Made by a program: the position numbers and the translations under genes. 64,000 nt of DNA from Butyrivibrio sp. AE2015 (GTDB lineage Bacteria > Bacillota > Clostridia > Lachnospirales > Lachnospiraceae). Shown piece by piece: positions 16,987 through 27,018 of the stretch (its first letter is position 1; each line of letters starts with the position of its first letter). The stretch covers positions 1 to 64,000 of the forward strand of contig NZ_ATVR01000010.1 in assembly GCF_000420825.1 (NCBI RefSeq), read 5' to 3'. The notes under the pieces were generated by a model. That model ran no database searches. It saw nothing but the letters and a program-made list of their open reading frames with translations, and had not been told where the DNA came from.

Positions 16987-19044
16987 ATGGATTTATCTAA
17001 GATAAGAAACAGAGTCTATGATTATGGTCTTGCTCTTTATATCGTAGCAGCTATTGTAATGCTCATTATTCCCCTTCCAGACTGGATGCTCGATATACTT
17101 TTGGCATTTGATATGTCTTTATCCTTTGTGATCATGTTTACTGCGATGTTCGCAACGGAAGTGCTTCAAATGTCTTTTTTCCCAACGATCCTTTTGTTTA
17201 CTACGATTTTCAGGATTGCTCTTAACGTTTCGTCTACAAGACTTATTCTTACGCAGGGAAGCGCAGGGCAGGTTATTACTGTATTTGGTTCATTCGTTGG
17301 TGGCGGCGACCTTATTGTGGGAGCTATTGTTTATGTAATTCTCATAATTGTTCAGCTCATGGTCATCAACAAAGGTTCTGAGCGTGTAGCTGAAGTATCA
17401 GCAAGATTTACACTTGATGCTATGCCCGGTAAACAGATGGCTATTGATGCCGATCTTAATACAGGCGCCATAACAGATGCAGAGGCAAAAGAAAGAAGAA
17501 GTAAGATACAGGAAGAAGCGAGCTTCTTTGGCGCAATGGATGGTGCTACCAAATATGTTAAGGGAGATTCAACAGCTGGCCTTATAATTACTGCGGTCAA
17601 CCTGATTGGCGGTATTGCTATGGGTGTACTCAGAATGGGTATGGATGTAAATACTGCCATTAATACATACTCAATATTGACTATGGGTGATGGACTTGTA
17701 AGCTCGATTCCCTCGCTTATGATATCGATGTCGACAGGTATTCTTGTAACAAAGGGTTCTAAAGAAGCGGATTTTGGCCATGTCCTAATAAATCAGCTCT
17801 TTGGAATGCCAAAGACTCTTTATCTTGTTGGCGGCGTTGTTGCAGGACTTGGTATTTTTTCACCGCTACCTACACTTTTGTATGTTACTTTTGGTGCTGG
17901 CTTTATACTTCTTGGAAGAGTTGCAAGTCAGACAATTGAAGAGGTCCAGACTGAGGCAGAAGCCACATCTCCTGAGGAAACTTCAGCAGAAGAGATCAGA
18001 CAGCCTGAAAATGTTACAAGTCTTTTGCAGGTTGACCCTATTGAACTTGAATTTGGATACGGTATTATACCGCTTGCTGATGTAAACCAGGGAGGAGATC
18101 TTCTTGACCGAGTTGTAATGATAAGACGACAGGTTGCACTTGAACTTGGAACTGTTGTTCCAATAATTCGTCTTCGAGATAATATTCAGTTGAATCCTAA
18201 TCAATATATCATTAAAATTAAAGGTATACAGGTGAGTGATGGTGAGATCTTATTTGACCATTACATGGCTATGAATCCAGGACATGTAGAGGACGAGATC
18301 ACAGGTATTCCGACCTTTGAGCCATCCTTCCATCTGCCTGCTATATGGATCACTGAGGGACAGAGAGAAAGAGCTGAGAGCTTTGGCTATACAGTAGTTG
18401 ATCCTCCGTCAATTATAGCTACACATCTTACAGAGATCATAAGAGAACATATAGCAGAGCTTATGACGAGACAGGATGTTCAGAATCTCGTTGATAATCT
18501 AAAAGAGAACAATCCTGCTCTTGTGGATGAACTTGTTCCTAAGCTTATGAGCCTTGGTGAGATAGAAAAGGTATTACAAAACCTTCTAAAAGAAGGTATT
18601 TCCATAAGAGATCTTGTTACAATTTTTGAGACATTGGCAGATTTTGCTCCATCAACTCACGACCCTGATATCTTGACAGAGTATGTGAGACAGTCACTAA
18701 AGAGAGCGATTTCTAATAAATTCTTTATGCCGGGTGAGACCACAAGCGTCGTGACTCTTGACCCTAAGATAGAACAGGAGATTATGAGCAGCGTTAAACA
18801 GACCGAGACAGGCGCATATCTTACTCTTGATCCGGCAAGGACTAAGTCGATTCTTAATTCTGTTGGCGAACAGGTCAGAAAGCTTGAAGAAGCCGGAAAA
18901 CAGGCTATCATCATGGCTTCACCTATAGTCAGGATGTATTTTAAGAAGATGACTGAGGACTATTATAAGGATTTAGTTGTTATTTCATATAATGAAGTTG
19001 AGGCTAACATTGAATTACAATCTGTGGGGATGGTAACTGCATAA
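16987..19044 (+). CDS. flhA: flagellar export apparatus protein FlhA
   Basis: 685 residues, the normal size. Eight membrane helices in the first about 320 residues, with the conserved FHIPEP-type loop (ERVAEVSARFTLDAMPGKQM, then AIDADLNTG) near residues 130-155. The C-terminal cytoplasmic domain forms the nonameric ring that receives chaperone-substrate complexes. AAGGAG lies 8 nt before the ATG. Directly followed by flhF. Confidence 0.96.
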   Translation: MDLSKIRNRVYDYGLALYIVAAIVMLIIPLPDWMLDILLAFDMSLSFVIMFTAMFATEVLQMSFFPTILLFTTIFRIALNVSSTRLILTQGSAGQVITVFGSFVGGGDLIVGAIVYVILIIVQLMVINKGSERVAEVSARFTLDAMPGKQMAIDADLNTGAITDAEAKERRSKIQEEASFFGAMDGATKYVKGDSTAGLIITAVNLIGGIAMGVLRMGMDVNTAINTYSILTMGDGLVSSIPSLMISMSTGILVTKGSKEADFGHVLINQLFGMPKTLYLVGGVVAGLGIFSPLPTLLYVTFGAGFILLGRVASQTIEEVQTEAEATSPEETSAEEIRQPENVTSLLQVDPIELEFGYGIIPLADVNQGGDLLDRVVMIRRQVALELGTVVPIIRLRDNIQLNPNQYIIKIKGIQVSDGEILFDHYMAMNPGHVEDEITGIPTFEPSFHLPAIWITEGQRERAESFGYTVVDPPSIIATHLTEIIREHIAELMTRQDVQNLVDNLKENNPALVDELVPKLMSLGEIEKVLQNLLKEGISIRDLVTIFETLADFAPSTHDPDILTEYVRQSLKRAISNKFFMPGETTSVVTLDPKIEQEIMSSVKQTETGAYLTLDPARTKSILNSVGEQVRKLEEAGKQAIIMASPIVRMYFKKMTEDYYKDLVVISYNEVEANIELQSVGMVTA

Positions 19045-19045
19045 T

Positions 19046-20287
19046 ATGATTATCAAAAAGTATGTTGGAAAAACTGAGAATGAGGCTACTGAAGAGGCAA
19101 GAAAGGAGCTTGGCACTAACATTGTTGTTATGAATGTAAGGCCAATGAAAAAGACAGGTTTTCTTTCTTTATTCCAGTCTCAAAAAATTGAAGTGACGGT
19201 TGCTTTGGAGGATGAACCCGAAAAACCTGCTGTCAGAACCCTTTCGCCGCAAAGAGAAAATGTCCAGAACAGCCAGAGGGATACTATTGCTTCGGCGACT
19301 CTTAACGCCACAAAGGTAAGGGAGAATAAAGATATAAGGGATGATAACAGTGCTATTGAGGAGAAGCTCGATAACTTAAGTTCTCTTCTTGAAAAGAACT
19401 TCCTTAAGACTGATAAGGAGACTGCTGAATTTGTTCCTGAGCCTTCCGAAGAAACTTCGGCAAAGCCTTCATCTAAGGCTTCAGTTTCCGAGGAAACCTT
19501 ATCGTTTATCAAATTATTGTACAATACTCTTATAGAAAATGAAGTTGATGAAATATACGTAAATCAGCTTACTGATGAAGTCGAAAAAATAAGTAAACCG
19601 GGCCTTCCTTTTGACTTTGCTCTTGCAAATGTCTATCAGAAGATGGTTCTTAAATTTGGAAAATCTGAACCCATCGATCTTGAAAAAGAGGGACCAAGAG
19701 CTGAAATATTTATTGGGCCTACCGGCGTTGGAAAGACAACCACTATTGCAAAACTTGCATCTGAGCTTTCTGTAACCCAGAAAAAGAAAGTAGCTCTTTT
19801 GACAGTCGATACATACAGGATCGCAGCAGCTGAGCAGCTTAGAACATATGCTTCGATTTTGGAGATACCTTTCAGAGTAATTTATTCAGTAGATGAAATG
19901 AAGCAGGCGGCTGAAGATTTCAAGGATTATGACTACATTATGGTTGATACGGCCGGACATTCGCTTCACAACGATGAACTTAAGCAGGATGTTGAGAGCT
20001 ATATCAGAGTTTTGGAAGATATTATTGAATGTGAGAATTTCCTTGTTTTATCAGCAACTACAAAGTACAGGGATCTTATTGAGATAGCTGATGCATATTC
20101 AGAAATGGTTGCATACAGACTGATCTTTACAAAGATGGATGAAACCGGGGCTAAGGGTAATCTGTACAATGTAAGGATGCATACAGGGGCACCAGTGGCT
20201 TATATTACAAACGGCCAGAACGTTCCTGATGATATTGCAGTATTTGATGCTCAAAAGATAGTAAAGCATTTGCTTGGCGGAAAGTAA
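19046..20287 (+). CDS. flhF: flagellar GTPase FlhF
   Basis: 413 residues, starting 1 nt after the flhA stop. FlhF is an SRP-type GTPase that sets the place and number of flagella. The N-terminal basic domain is followed by a variable Glu/Ser-rich middle, then the NG domain with P-loop GPTGVGKTTTIAKLA near residue 228, DTYRIAAAEQLRTYA near 255 and DTAGHS near 304. Its regulator FlhG follows 17 nt downstream. Confidence 0.95.
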   Translation: MIIKKYVGKTENEATEEARKELGTNIVVMNVRPMKKTGFLSLFQSQKIEVTVALEDEPEKPAVRTLSPQRENVQNSQRDTIASATLNATKVRENKDIRDDNSAIEEKLDNLSSLLEKNFLKTDKETAEFVPEPSEETSAKPSSKASVSEETLSFIKLLYNTLIENEVDEIYVNQLTDEVEKISKPGLPFDFALANVYQKMVLKFGKSEPIDLEKEGPRAEIFIGPTGVGKTTTIAKLASELSVTQKKKVALLTVDTYRIAAAEQLRTYASILEIPFRVIYSVDEMKQAAEDFKDYDYIMVDTAGHSLHNDELKQDVESYIRVLEDIIECENFLVLSATTKYRDLIEIADAYSEMVAYRLIFTKMDETGAKGNLYNVRMHTGAPVAYITNGQNVPDDIAVFDAQKIVKHLLGGK

Positions 20288-20304
20288 ATTTGTTGGGGTA
20301 GTTT

Positions 20305-21240
20305 ATGGATCAGGCACAACAGCTTAGAAATATTATTAAGAATTCAAATAAGCCCGCCAGACCTCTTGCCAGGATAATTACTGTCACAAGTGGTAAAGGT
20401 GGTGTTGGTAAATCAAATGTCGCGATAAATCTGGCAATCCAGTTCAAGAGAATGGGTAAAAGAGTTATAATTCTCGATGCGGATTTTGGACTTGCTAATA
20501 TTGAGATTATGTTTGGAACTGTGCCAAAACATAATCTGTGCGATTTGATCTATCAGGGAAAAAATATTAAAGACATTATCACCTGGGGGCCTGAAGGAGT
20601 TGGCTTTATTTCAGGTGGATCAGGTATTTCGGGCATGTATAACCTTAGTCGTGATTATCTGGTCTATATTATTGTTAATCTTGCAGAACTTGACGCAATT
20701 GCTGATATAATAATAATAGATACAGGTGCAGGAATATCTGATGCAGTTATGGAATTTTTGGTTGCAAGTGGCGAGATCATACTTGTGACAACGCCTGAAC
20801 CGACATCTATAACTGATTCCTATTCACTACTAAAGGCACTTAATCAGTCACAAAGATTTTCAAAAGAGGATACTAAAGTAAAAGTGGTATCGAACAGAGT
20901 GTCATCAGCGGAGGAGGGGCAACAGCTTTTTAACAAGTTAAATGCTGTGGTTGCCAGATATTTAAAATTGCCGTTAACTTATATGGGGGCAATACCCCAG
21001 GATCAAATGTTATCAAGAAGTGTGATGCAGCAATCGCCGGTTTCAATACAGTATCCAAATGCCAAATCTGTAAAGGCATTTGAATCTATTGCAACACAGC
21101 TTATGAATCCGACGGATACCGCACTTATTAAACCAAGGGGAATGGCAGCTTTCTTTTCACATATCATTACAGGAAGGAAACTGAGTACATTGCCTTCAGC
21201 AGGTCCTAACATTATTGGTAGTGCACCAAATACACAATGA
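20305..21240 (+). CDS. flhG: flagellar number regulator FlhG (MinD/ParA-like ATPase)
   Basis: 311 residues. Starts with DQAQQLRNIIKN, the N-terminal activator helix by which FlhG stimulates FlhF. A deviant Walker A motif, SGKGGVGKSNVAINLA, lies near residues 30-45, and the MinD-type D-A-D-F-G-L-A-N-I motif near 59-67. Distinct from the MinD encoded at 35023. FlhF plus FlhG is the usual pair for placing flagella at a restricted position. Confidence 0.95.
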   Translation: MDQAQQLRNIIKNSNKPARPLARIITVTSGKGGVGKSNVAINLAIQFKRMGKRVIILDADFGLANIEIMFGTVPKHNLCDLIYQGKNIKDIITWGPEGVGFISGGSGISGMYNLSRDYLVYIIVNLAELDAIADIIIIDTGAGISDAVMEFLVASGEIILVTTPEPTSITDSYSLLKALNQSQRFSKEDTKVKVVSNRVSSAEEGQQLFNKLNAVVARYLKLPLTYMGAIPQDQMLSRSVMQQSPVSIQYPNAKSVKAFESIATQLMNPTDTALIKPRGMAAFFSHIITGRKLSTLPSAGPNIIGSAPNTQ

Positions 21241-21257
21241 ATGGAGAGAACTAATTA

Positions 21258-21980
21258 ATGCTCAGTGATTATATATCACCCGGAATAAAAGTGGAGTTAA
21301 AAGCTACCGGAAAGATCTGGATGGAAGATGATTCCAGAACCAAACATATTTATATGAGTAAGGTTATGGATGTTACATCCGATGACAGGATTGAAGTCCT
21401 GATGCCTTTCGAACAGGGCAAACTTGTACTTCTTCCTGTAGATGGAGAGTACAGCCTTTGTTTTTACAGTACTAAAGGATTGTTTCAATGTTTTTCAAAA
21501 ATTGTCGATAGATATAGAAGCGATAATATGTATATTCTGGTCTTGGATCTTACTTCTGAATTACAAAAATTACAGAGACGAGAATATTACAGATTTAGTT
21601 GCGCACTGGAGTTAAAATCCAGACTTTGTTCCCAAGAAGAAAAGGAAGCATTTGAAAATAACAGAAAATATCTTGTTGATCCGGGTGTTCAGCTTCAGAG
21701 AAGCGTTGTTGTAGATATAAGTGGAGGAGGACTTAGATTCGTAGCAAATTTCCGCTATGAAGAGGGTGATACTATCTATTGTTCCTATAAGCTTCCGGGA
21801 GCTGGTAGTTCAAACGAGTATGAAATGATATGCCATGTTCTGAAAGTCCAGGAACTTGAGAACAGGCCGGGGCTATATGAACACCGTATTCAGTACCTGT
21901 ACATTGATGAGACTTCCAGAGAAGATATCATACATTTTATCTTCGAAGAAGAACGAAAAATAAGAAAGAAGCAAACTTAA
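21258..21980 (+). CDS. PilZ-domain c-di-GMP effector (YcgR-like)
   Basis: 240 residues. An N-terminal YcgR-type beta domain (about residues 1-95) is followed by a PilZ domain with both c-di-GMP signatures: QRREYYRF near residue 106 (RxxxR) and DISGGGLRF near residue 153 (D/N-x-S-x-x-G). Such proteins brake or modulate the flagellar motor when c-di-GMP is high; in Bacillus the homologue is YpfA/MotI. The position between flhG and cheB is common in Clostridia and links motility to c-di-GMP. Confidence 0.88.
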   Translation: MLSDYISPGIKVELKATGKIWMEDDSRTKHIYMSKVMDVTSDDRIEVLMPFEQGKLVLLPVDGEYSLCFYSTKGLFQCFSKIVDRYRSDNMYILVLDLTSELQKLQRREYYRFSCALELKSRLCSQEEKEAFENNRKYLVDPGVQLQRSVVVDISGGGLRFVANFRYEEGDTIYCSYKLPGAGSSNEYEMICHVLKVQELENRPGLYEHRIQYLYIDETSREDIIHFIFEEERKIRKKQT

Positions 21981-21982
21981 TT

Positions 21983-23053
21983 ATGAAAAATATTTTGATT
22001 ATTGATGACTCTGCACTCATGAGAACTGTTCTTAGTGATATCATTAATTCAGATTCAAGATTCCAGGTGGTTGATAAGGCCAAAGATGGAGTTGAAGGTC
22101 TGGAGCTTCTCAAAAAGAAGAGTTATGATGCTGTTGTTCTTGATATCAATATGCCAAGAATGGACGGTATTACATTATTAAAAGAGCTTCAAAAAAATAA
22201 GATCAAAGCAAAGATCATGATGGCCAGTACTGATACAAAAGAAGGTGCCAAGGTCACAATGGATGCGCTTGATCTGGGAGCTCTTGATTTTGTCCATAAA
22301 CCAGACCGTGCATCTGAATGCAGAGGTGAAGATTTCACCAAGCATTTCATAGATACCCTTGCGGCGGTTGCCGATTCAAGAGCACCAATGCCTGCAAGGA
22401 CGTTCTCCATTGAGGAAGTAAAGGAGTCAAGGAAAGTTGTCGAGCTTGTCAGCAGATCTGCAAGTAAGATCACTGGAAACAGAATTGTGGCTATTGCATC
22501 ATCAACAGGTGGTCCAAGAGCTCTTCAATCTGTAATCCCAAAACTTCCTAAAAATCTTAAAACCCCGGTTGTTCTTGTTCAGCATATGCCTGAAGGCTTT
22601 ACAGCTTCTCTTGCTGAAAGACTTGATTCTCTCAGTGAGGTAACTGTTAAAGAGGCAGCTGAAGGCGATGTTCTTGCTGCGGGATGTGTTTACATCTCAA
22701 AAGGCGGTAAGCATATGCACATTGTTAAAAGTGGATCAAAGAGCGTAATTCATTACGTTGATGGTCCTACCAGAGAAGGTGTAAGACCTTGTGCAAACTT
22801 CATGTATGAATCATTAATGGATTCTGATTACGATGAGATTTGTTGTGTGGTCCTCACCGGAATGGGTGCTGACGGAACAGAAGGAATCAAGAACTTAAAG
22901 TCAAAGAAAAAAGTTCATGTAATCGGTCAGGATGAAAGTACCTGTACCGTTTATGGAATGCCCAAAGCTCTAGCAACCGCTGGACTTGTGGATCAGGTTG
23001 TAAAACTTGAGAATGTAGCCCAGGAAATAATAATGAATGTCGGTGTGAATTGA
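21983..23053 (+). CDS. cheB: chemotaxis protein-glutamate methylesterase CheB
   Basis: 356 residues. N-terminal receiver domain with the acidic pair DDS at residues 8-10 and phospho-acceptor Asp54 (LDINMPRMDG). C-terminal methylesterase domain from about residue 165 with the catalytic Ser in ASSTGGPRALQ, His in QHMPEGFT and Asp in GMGADGTEG. It removes methyl groups from chemoreceptors during adaptation and may deamidate them. No cheR or receptor gene is in the window. Confidence 0.96.
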   Translation: MKNILIIDDSALMRTVLSDIINSDSRFQVVDKAKDGVEGLELLKKKSYDAVVLDINMPRMDGITLLKELQKNKIKAKIMMASTDTKEGAKVTMDALDLGALDFVHKPDRASECRGEDFTKHFIDTLAAVADSRAPMPARTFSIEEVKESRKVVELVSRSASKITGNRIVAIASSTGGPRALQSVIPKLPKNLKTPVVLVQHMPEGFTASLAERLDSLSEVTVKEAAEGDVLAAGCVYISKGGKHMHIVKSGSKSVIHYVDGPTREGVRPCANFMYESLMDSDYDEICCVVLTGMGADGTEGIKNLKSKKKVHVIGQDESTCTVYGMPKALATAGLVDQVVKLENVAQEIIMNVGVN

Positions 23054-23199
23054 GGGATTTCATATTCTTTTAATACTTCTTTAAGTTTTTTTTCTGCATT
23101 CCTCCATTCAAAAAGCCGATAATATGTTCAAAAGTATGCGATAATAAGAATATACTTTTGAAAGACCTATCACTTTTTTAATATGGAGGTAAAATTGTT
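23054..23199 (+). promoter_or_regulatory. cheB-cheA gap with inverted repeat and promoter-like -10 elements
   Basis: A 146-nt break in an otherwise tight operon. It contains GCCGATAA at 23115-23122, a perfect SigD -10 element, but no TAAA at the required spacing. A perfect 11-bp inverted repeat (TTCAAAAGTAT at 23127-23137, ATACTTTTGAA at 23152-23162) surrounds a second -10-like GATAAT (TGCGATAAT). The repeat could be an operator or an RNA hairpin affecting cheA expression. Confidence 0.5.
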
Positions 23200-25344
23200 A
23201 TGGATGTTTCCCAGTATCTAAGTGTCTTTCTCGATGAAGCAAAGGAGCACCTTCAGTCACTTAATGATAACATTATGACTCTTGAGCAGGATCCTGAGAA
23301 CGAAGATTGCATTAATGAGATCTTCCGTTCTGCACATTCTATGAAGGGTATGGCAGGAACTATGGGCTATACCAGAATGCAGAATCTTACTCATGATATG
23401 GAAGATGTTTTCTCTGATGTTCGTGGCGGCAAGATTAAGATCAAATCTGCCGACATTGATGTTCTCCTTCAGTGCCTTGACGCTATTCAGGGATATGTTG
23501 ATAATATCACCGAGAATCAGGACGAAGGTACTGATGAACATCAGAATATCATTAAAGCTCTCGCAGATATCAGAAATGGTGGTGGCGGCGGAGGCGCAGC
23601 ACCTGCTGCAGCTGCTGCGCCTGCAGAAAGTGCACCTGCAGCTGAAGCTTCTGCAGCACCTGCTGATGGACCTGCTGATGGAGCTGACGGTTCTTCGGAT
23701 TACAGGGCAATTCGCCTTGATCCATCTGTTAAATCCACATTAGAAGAAGCAAAAAGCCAGGGTAAGAAGATCTATGGCGTTACAGTACATATCCAGGAAT
23801 CCTGTATCCTTAAAGCTGCAAGAGGTTTTCTTGTATTTAAGGGACTGGAAGAAATTGGTGAGATTGCTGTTTCTGAGCCTAATACCCAGGATATTGAAGA
23901 TGAAAAATTTGATTTTTCTTTCAGCCTGATCCTTATTACTGATGAATCAAAAGAAAAGGTTGAAGAAATTGTAAAGGCTGTTTCTGAGGTTGAAACCTGT
24001 GAGTGTGGCGAGTATGACCCGAGCGGTGCAAAGCCTGCTGAAGAAAAGGCAGAAGCAGCACCTGCAGCAGAAGCTTCTGCAGCTAGTAAGCCAGCAGAAA
24101 GTAAACCTGCAGCACCTGCAGAAAATAAACCTGCAGCAGCTGGAGCTGGCGGCGCCGGTGCCGGTGGCAAGAAGCCTGTCGGCAAACCTGTTGTTAATAG
24201 AACAGTTCGTGTTGATATTGAAAAGCTGGATGTTCTGATGAATCTTGTGAGTGAGCTGATCATTGCCAAGAACTCACTTATATCAGCAGCAAATACATCA
24301 GGAGTCAGCAACGGAAATGTAAATGAGCAGATCGAATACCTTGAGAGTGTAACCACAAACCTTCATGAATCAGTCATGAAAGTTCGAATGGTTCCTATTG
24401 AGAGTGTTCTTCAGAAATTCCCTCGTATGATCAGAGATCTTAATAAGACTCTTGGCAAGAAGATGGAACTTACAATGACTGGTGAAGACACTGAAATGGA
24501 TCGTACTGTTGTAGATGAGATCGGTGATCCTCTGATGCATCTTATCAGAAACAGTGCAGACCATGGTATCGAATCTGCAGATCTTCGTGCACAGCGTGGT
24601 AAGCCTGAAGTTGGACAGATTTTCCTTCATGCATTCCAGGATGGTAACAGCGTTGTTATCGAAGTTGGTGATGATGGTAATGGTATTGATGCTGAGGCTG
24701 TAAAGAACAAGGCCATTGAAAAAGGAGTTGTTTCTCCTGATCAGGCAGCTCTTTTAACTGAGAAACAGTGCGTAGAGCTCTTGTTCCATCCAGGCTTCTC
24801 AACAGCTAAGCAGGTATCTGAAATTTCAGGTAGAGGTGTAGGACTTGACGTTGTTAAGTCAAAAGTTGAATCCCTTTCAGGTGAAGTAACTGTTAAGACA
24901 AAACTTGGAGAAGGATCAACATGGGTTATCAGACTTCCTCTTACACTTGCTATTATCCAGGCTCTCATGGTTATCATCGGTGAAGAAAAGTACGCTATTC
25001 CTCTTGATTCAATTCAGAGTATTGAAGATGTTTCACCTTCTGATATCAAGTTTGTAGAGAATAAGGAAGTTATCAATCTTCGCGGCAGCGTTCTTCCTCT
25101 TATCAGACTTAGTGAAGTTCTTGATACTGAATCCACAAAGGACCCAGAGGAGGATATGGTTGTTGTTATTGCCAGAAAGGGTGACCAGCTTGCAGGTCTT
25201 GTAATAGATGAACTCATGGGCCAGCAGGAAATCGTTATCAAGCCTCTTGGAAAGTACACCAACAAGTGCAAACTGATAAGTGGTGCTACAATCCTTGGCG
25301 ATGGCGAGATTGCTCTTATCCTTGATACTAATTCTATTTTCTGA
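23200..25344 (+). CDS. cheA: chemotaxis histidine kinase CheA
   Basis: 714 residues. P1 domain with phospho-accepting His46 (FRSAHSMKGMAG); an Ala/Pro-rich linker (about 127-165); a P2-like CheY/CheB-docking domain (about 170-275); a second Ala/Pro/Gly-rich linker (about 280-330); the dimerisation helices (about 335-400); the ATPase domain with LIRNSADHGIE near residue 450 and GRGVGLDVVKSKVE near 545; and a C-terminal CheW-like domain (about 580-714). It passes phosphate to CheY and CheB in response to receptors. The linkers are GC-rich repeats of Ala/Pro codons. cheW follows 33 nt later. Confidence 0.96.
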   Translation: MDVSQYLSVFLDEAKEHLQSLNDNIMTLEQDPENEDCINEIFRSAHSMKGMAGTMGYTRMQNLTHDMEDVFSDVRGGKIKIKSADIDVLLQCLDAIQGYVDNITENQDEGTDEHQNIIKALADIRNGGGGGGAAPAAAAAPAESAPAAEASAAPADGPADGADGSSDYRAIRLDPSVKSTLEEAKSQGKKIYGVTVHIQESCILKAARGFLVFKGLEEIGEIAVSEPNTQDIEDEKFDFSFSLILITDESKEKVEEIVKAVSEVETCECGEYDPSGAKPAEEKAEAAPAAEASAASKPAESKPAAPAENKPAAAGAGGAGAGGKKPVGKPVVNRTVRVDIEKLDVLMNLVSELIIAKNSLISAANTSGVSNGNVNEQIEYLESVTTNLHESVMKVRMVPIESVLQKFPRMIRDLNKTLGKKMELTMTGEDTEMDRTVVDEIGDPLMHLIRNSADHGIESADLRAQRGKPEVGQIFLHAFQDGNSVVIEVGDDGNGIDAEAVKNKAIEKGVVSPDQAALLTEKQCVELLFHPGFSTAKQVSEISGRGVGLDVVKSKVESLSGEVTVKTKLGEGSTWVIRLPLTLAIIQALMVIIGEEKYAIPLDSIQSIEDVSPSDIKFVENKEVINLRGSVLPLIRLSEVLDTESTKDPEEDMVVVIARKGDQLAGLVIDELMGQQEIVIKPLGKYTNKCKLISGATILGDGEIALILDTNSIF

Positions 25345-25377
25345 TTTGAACCTTAAGTTTGGTAAAGGAGAATAAAG

Positions 25378-25872
25378 ATGAACGAACTTAGAGATAATTC
25401 CGATGTAGGAGAACTTATCCAGTATATTGTTATCAAAATTGATGATGAGCAGTATGGCATCAATATCAAATTCATTGACAACATTGTTAGAATGCAGCAG
25501 ATCACAAGAGTTCCACAGGTTGATGAGTACCTCAAGGGCGTTATCAATATCCGTGGTGAGATCGTTCCTGTAATGAGCGTTCGCATGAAGATGGGACTTG
25601 CTGAAGATGTGATAACAAATAAATCCAGAATCATTATCCTCAAGACTGATGCCGGCGACCTCGTAGGTATTATTGTTGATCAGGTTAATCAGGTTCTTAC
25701 GATCGATTCCAATAATGTTGAGAAAGTCAGATATGATGACAAAAAGGCTAAATCAAATGCTTCATTTGTAAGTGGCGTTGGCCATTATGAAGGTGGTTTG
25801 GTTTCAATTCTCGACCTGGAAGCAGTTGTTTCAGATAAGGAAGCAAAGGAAAAAGCATCAAATGCCAGCTGA
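25378..25872 (+). CDS. cheW: chemotaxis coupling protein CheW
   Basis: 164 residues, with AAAGGAG upstream. One CheW SH3-like domain: YIVIKIDDEQYGINIKFI near residues 15-32, RVPQVDEYLKGVINIRGEIV near 43-62 and IIVDQVNQVL near 96-105. It couples chemoreceptors to CheA. Confidence 0.95.
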   Translation: MNELRDNSDVGELIQYIVIKIDDEQYGINIKFIDNIVRMQQITRVPQVDEYLKGVINIRGEIVPVMSVRMKMGLAEDVITNKSRIIILKTDAGDLVGIIVDQVNQVLTIDSNNVEKVRYDDKKAKSNASFVSGVGHYEGGLVSILDLEAVVSDKEAKEKASNAS

Positions 25873-25885
25873 TGGAGGATAACTA

Positions 25886-26518
25886 ATGGGTGAAATGAGT
25901 TTGGATAATTTATCCAGCCAATACTTTGACGTATTAAAAGAGCTGGGTAATATTGGTGCAGGAAATGCCACAACGGCACTTGCACAGATGATAGGTACTA
26001 AGGTTGATATGTCTGTTCCTCAGGTAAGGCTACTTGATTTTAAGGATGTAGGAGACCTGATGGGCGGAGCTGAGAAGATCATGGCAGGTATTTACCTTGC
26101 TGTAGAAGGAGATATTGATGGAAGCATCATGTTCCTTCTTGGAAAGCAGGCTGCCAGACATCTTGTAGATAAACTTATGGGCACAGGGGCAAAGCCTGAA
26201 GAGGCCGATTTTGATGAGGTAGAAATGTCTGCCTTAAAAGAAGTAGGAAACATCATTACAGGATCATATCTTAACTCCCTGTCTATGATGACTAACCTAA
26301 AGCTTGTTCCGTCAATACCATATGTTGCAATTGATATGGCGGCTGCAATCCTCAGTGTTCCTGCTATTCAGTTTGGAATGATGGGCGACAAGATCCTTCT
26401 TATCGAGACACAGTTCTTTGATGAGCTGAAACTTAGCGGATATTTTATTCTTTTACCTGATATGGATGGTTACAGTAAGATTCTCTCTTCACTTGGAATG
26501 GGAGATGTTTCACTTTAA
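25886..26518 (+). CDS. cheC: CheY-P phosphatase CheC
   Basis: 210 residues. Two phosphatase helices with the Glu-x-x-Asn pattern: LKELGNIGAGNATTAL near residue 14 and LKEVGNIITGSYLNSL near residue 116. CheC dephosphorylates CheY-P and binds CheD, which follows 14 nt later. It lacks the FliN-like domain that distinguishes FliY. Confidence 0.95.
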   Translation: MGEMSLDNLSSQYFDVLKELGNIGAGNATTALAQMIGTKVDMSVPQVRLLDFKDVGDLMGGAEKIMAGIYLAVEGDIDGSIMFLLGKQAARHLVDKLMGTGAKPEEADFDEVEMSALKEVGNIITGSYLNSLSMMTNLKLVPSIPYVAIDMAAAILSVPAIQFGMMGDKILLIETQFFDELKLSGYFILLPDMDGYSKILSSLGMGDVSL

Positions 26519-26532
26519 CGAAGGGGCGACTT

Positions 26533-27018
26533 ATGAGTCAAATAATAAAGGTTGGAATGGCCGATCTGAATATTTGTGTCAGCCCTGACGGAATTACGAC
26601 ATTAGGACTTGGGTCCTGTGTTGGAATTGCAATTAGGGATCCTGTAACCAAGATTGGCGGACTTGCACATGTTATGCTGCCGGATTCAACTGAGATAAAG
26701 AACAATTCTAATATTCCCAAATTTGCGGATACGGGAATTGAAGAACTGGTGAAACAGATCATAGCAAAGGGAGCCAATAAAACAAGGCTCGTTGCTAAGA
26801 TTGCAGGCGGAGCGCAGATGTTTGCGTTTCAGTCTGCTTCCCAGGCCATGAGGGTCGGTGACAGAAATGTTGCAGCTTCTCTGAAAAAGTTAAAAGAGCT
26901 CAATATTCCGGTTCTTGCTCAGGACACAGGCGATTCATATGGAAGAACGGTCATTTTTTATCCTGAAAATGGTAACTATGTAATCAGAGCTGTTGGAAAA
27001 CCAGAAAAGATTATATGA
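26533..27018 (+). CDS. cheD: chemoreceptor glutamine deamidase CheD
   Basis: 161 residues. The catalytic Cys lies in TLGLGSCVGIAIRD (near residue 30) and the His in GGLAHVMLP (near residue 46); AKIAGGAQMF and QDTGDSYGRTVIFYP complete the family pattern. CheD deamidates receptor glutamines and regulates CheC. The end overlaps the next gene by 4 nt (ATGA). Confidence 0.95.
   Translation: MSQIIKVGMADLNICVSPDGITTLGLGSCVGIAIRDPVTKIGGLAHVMLPDSTEIKNNSNIPKFADTGIEELVKQIIAKGANKTRLVAKIAGGAQMFAFQSASQAMRVGDRNVAASLKKLKELNIPVLAQDTGDSYGRTVIFYPENGNYVIRAVGKPEKII

Noticed and set aside
23115..23122. GCCGATAA before cheA as a complete SigD promoter.
   Set aside because: No TAAA-like -35 element lies 15 nt upstream; only the -10 half is present.
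24000..24200. Ala/Pro-rich stretches of cheA as a sequence or assembly error.
   Set aside because: The frame stays open through both linkers and the domains on either side align well with CheA.
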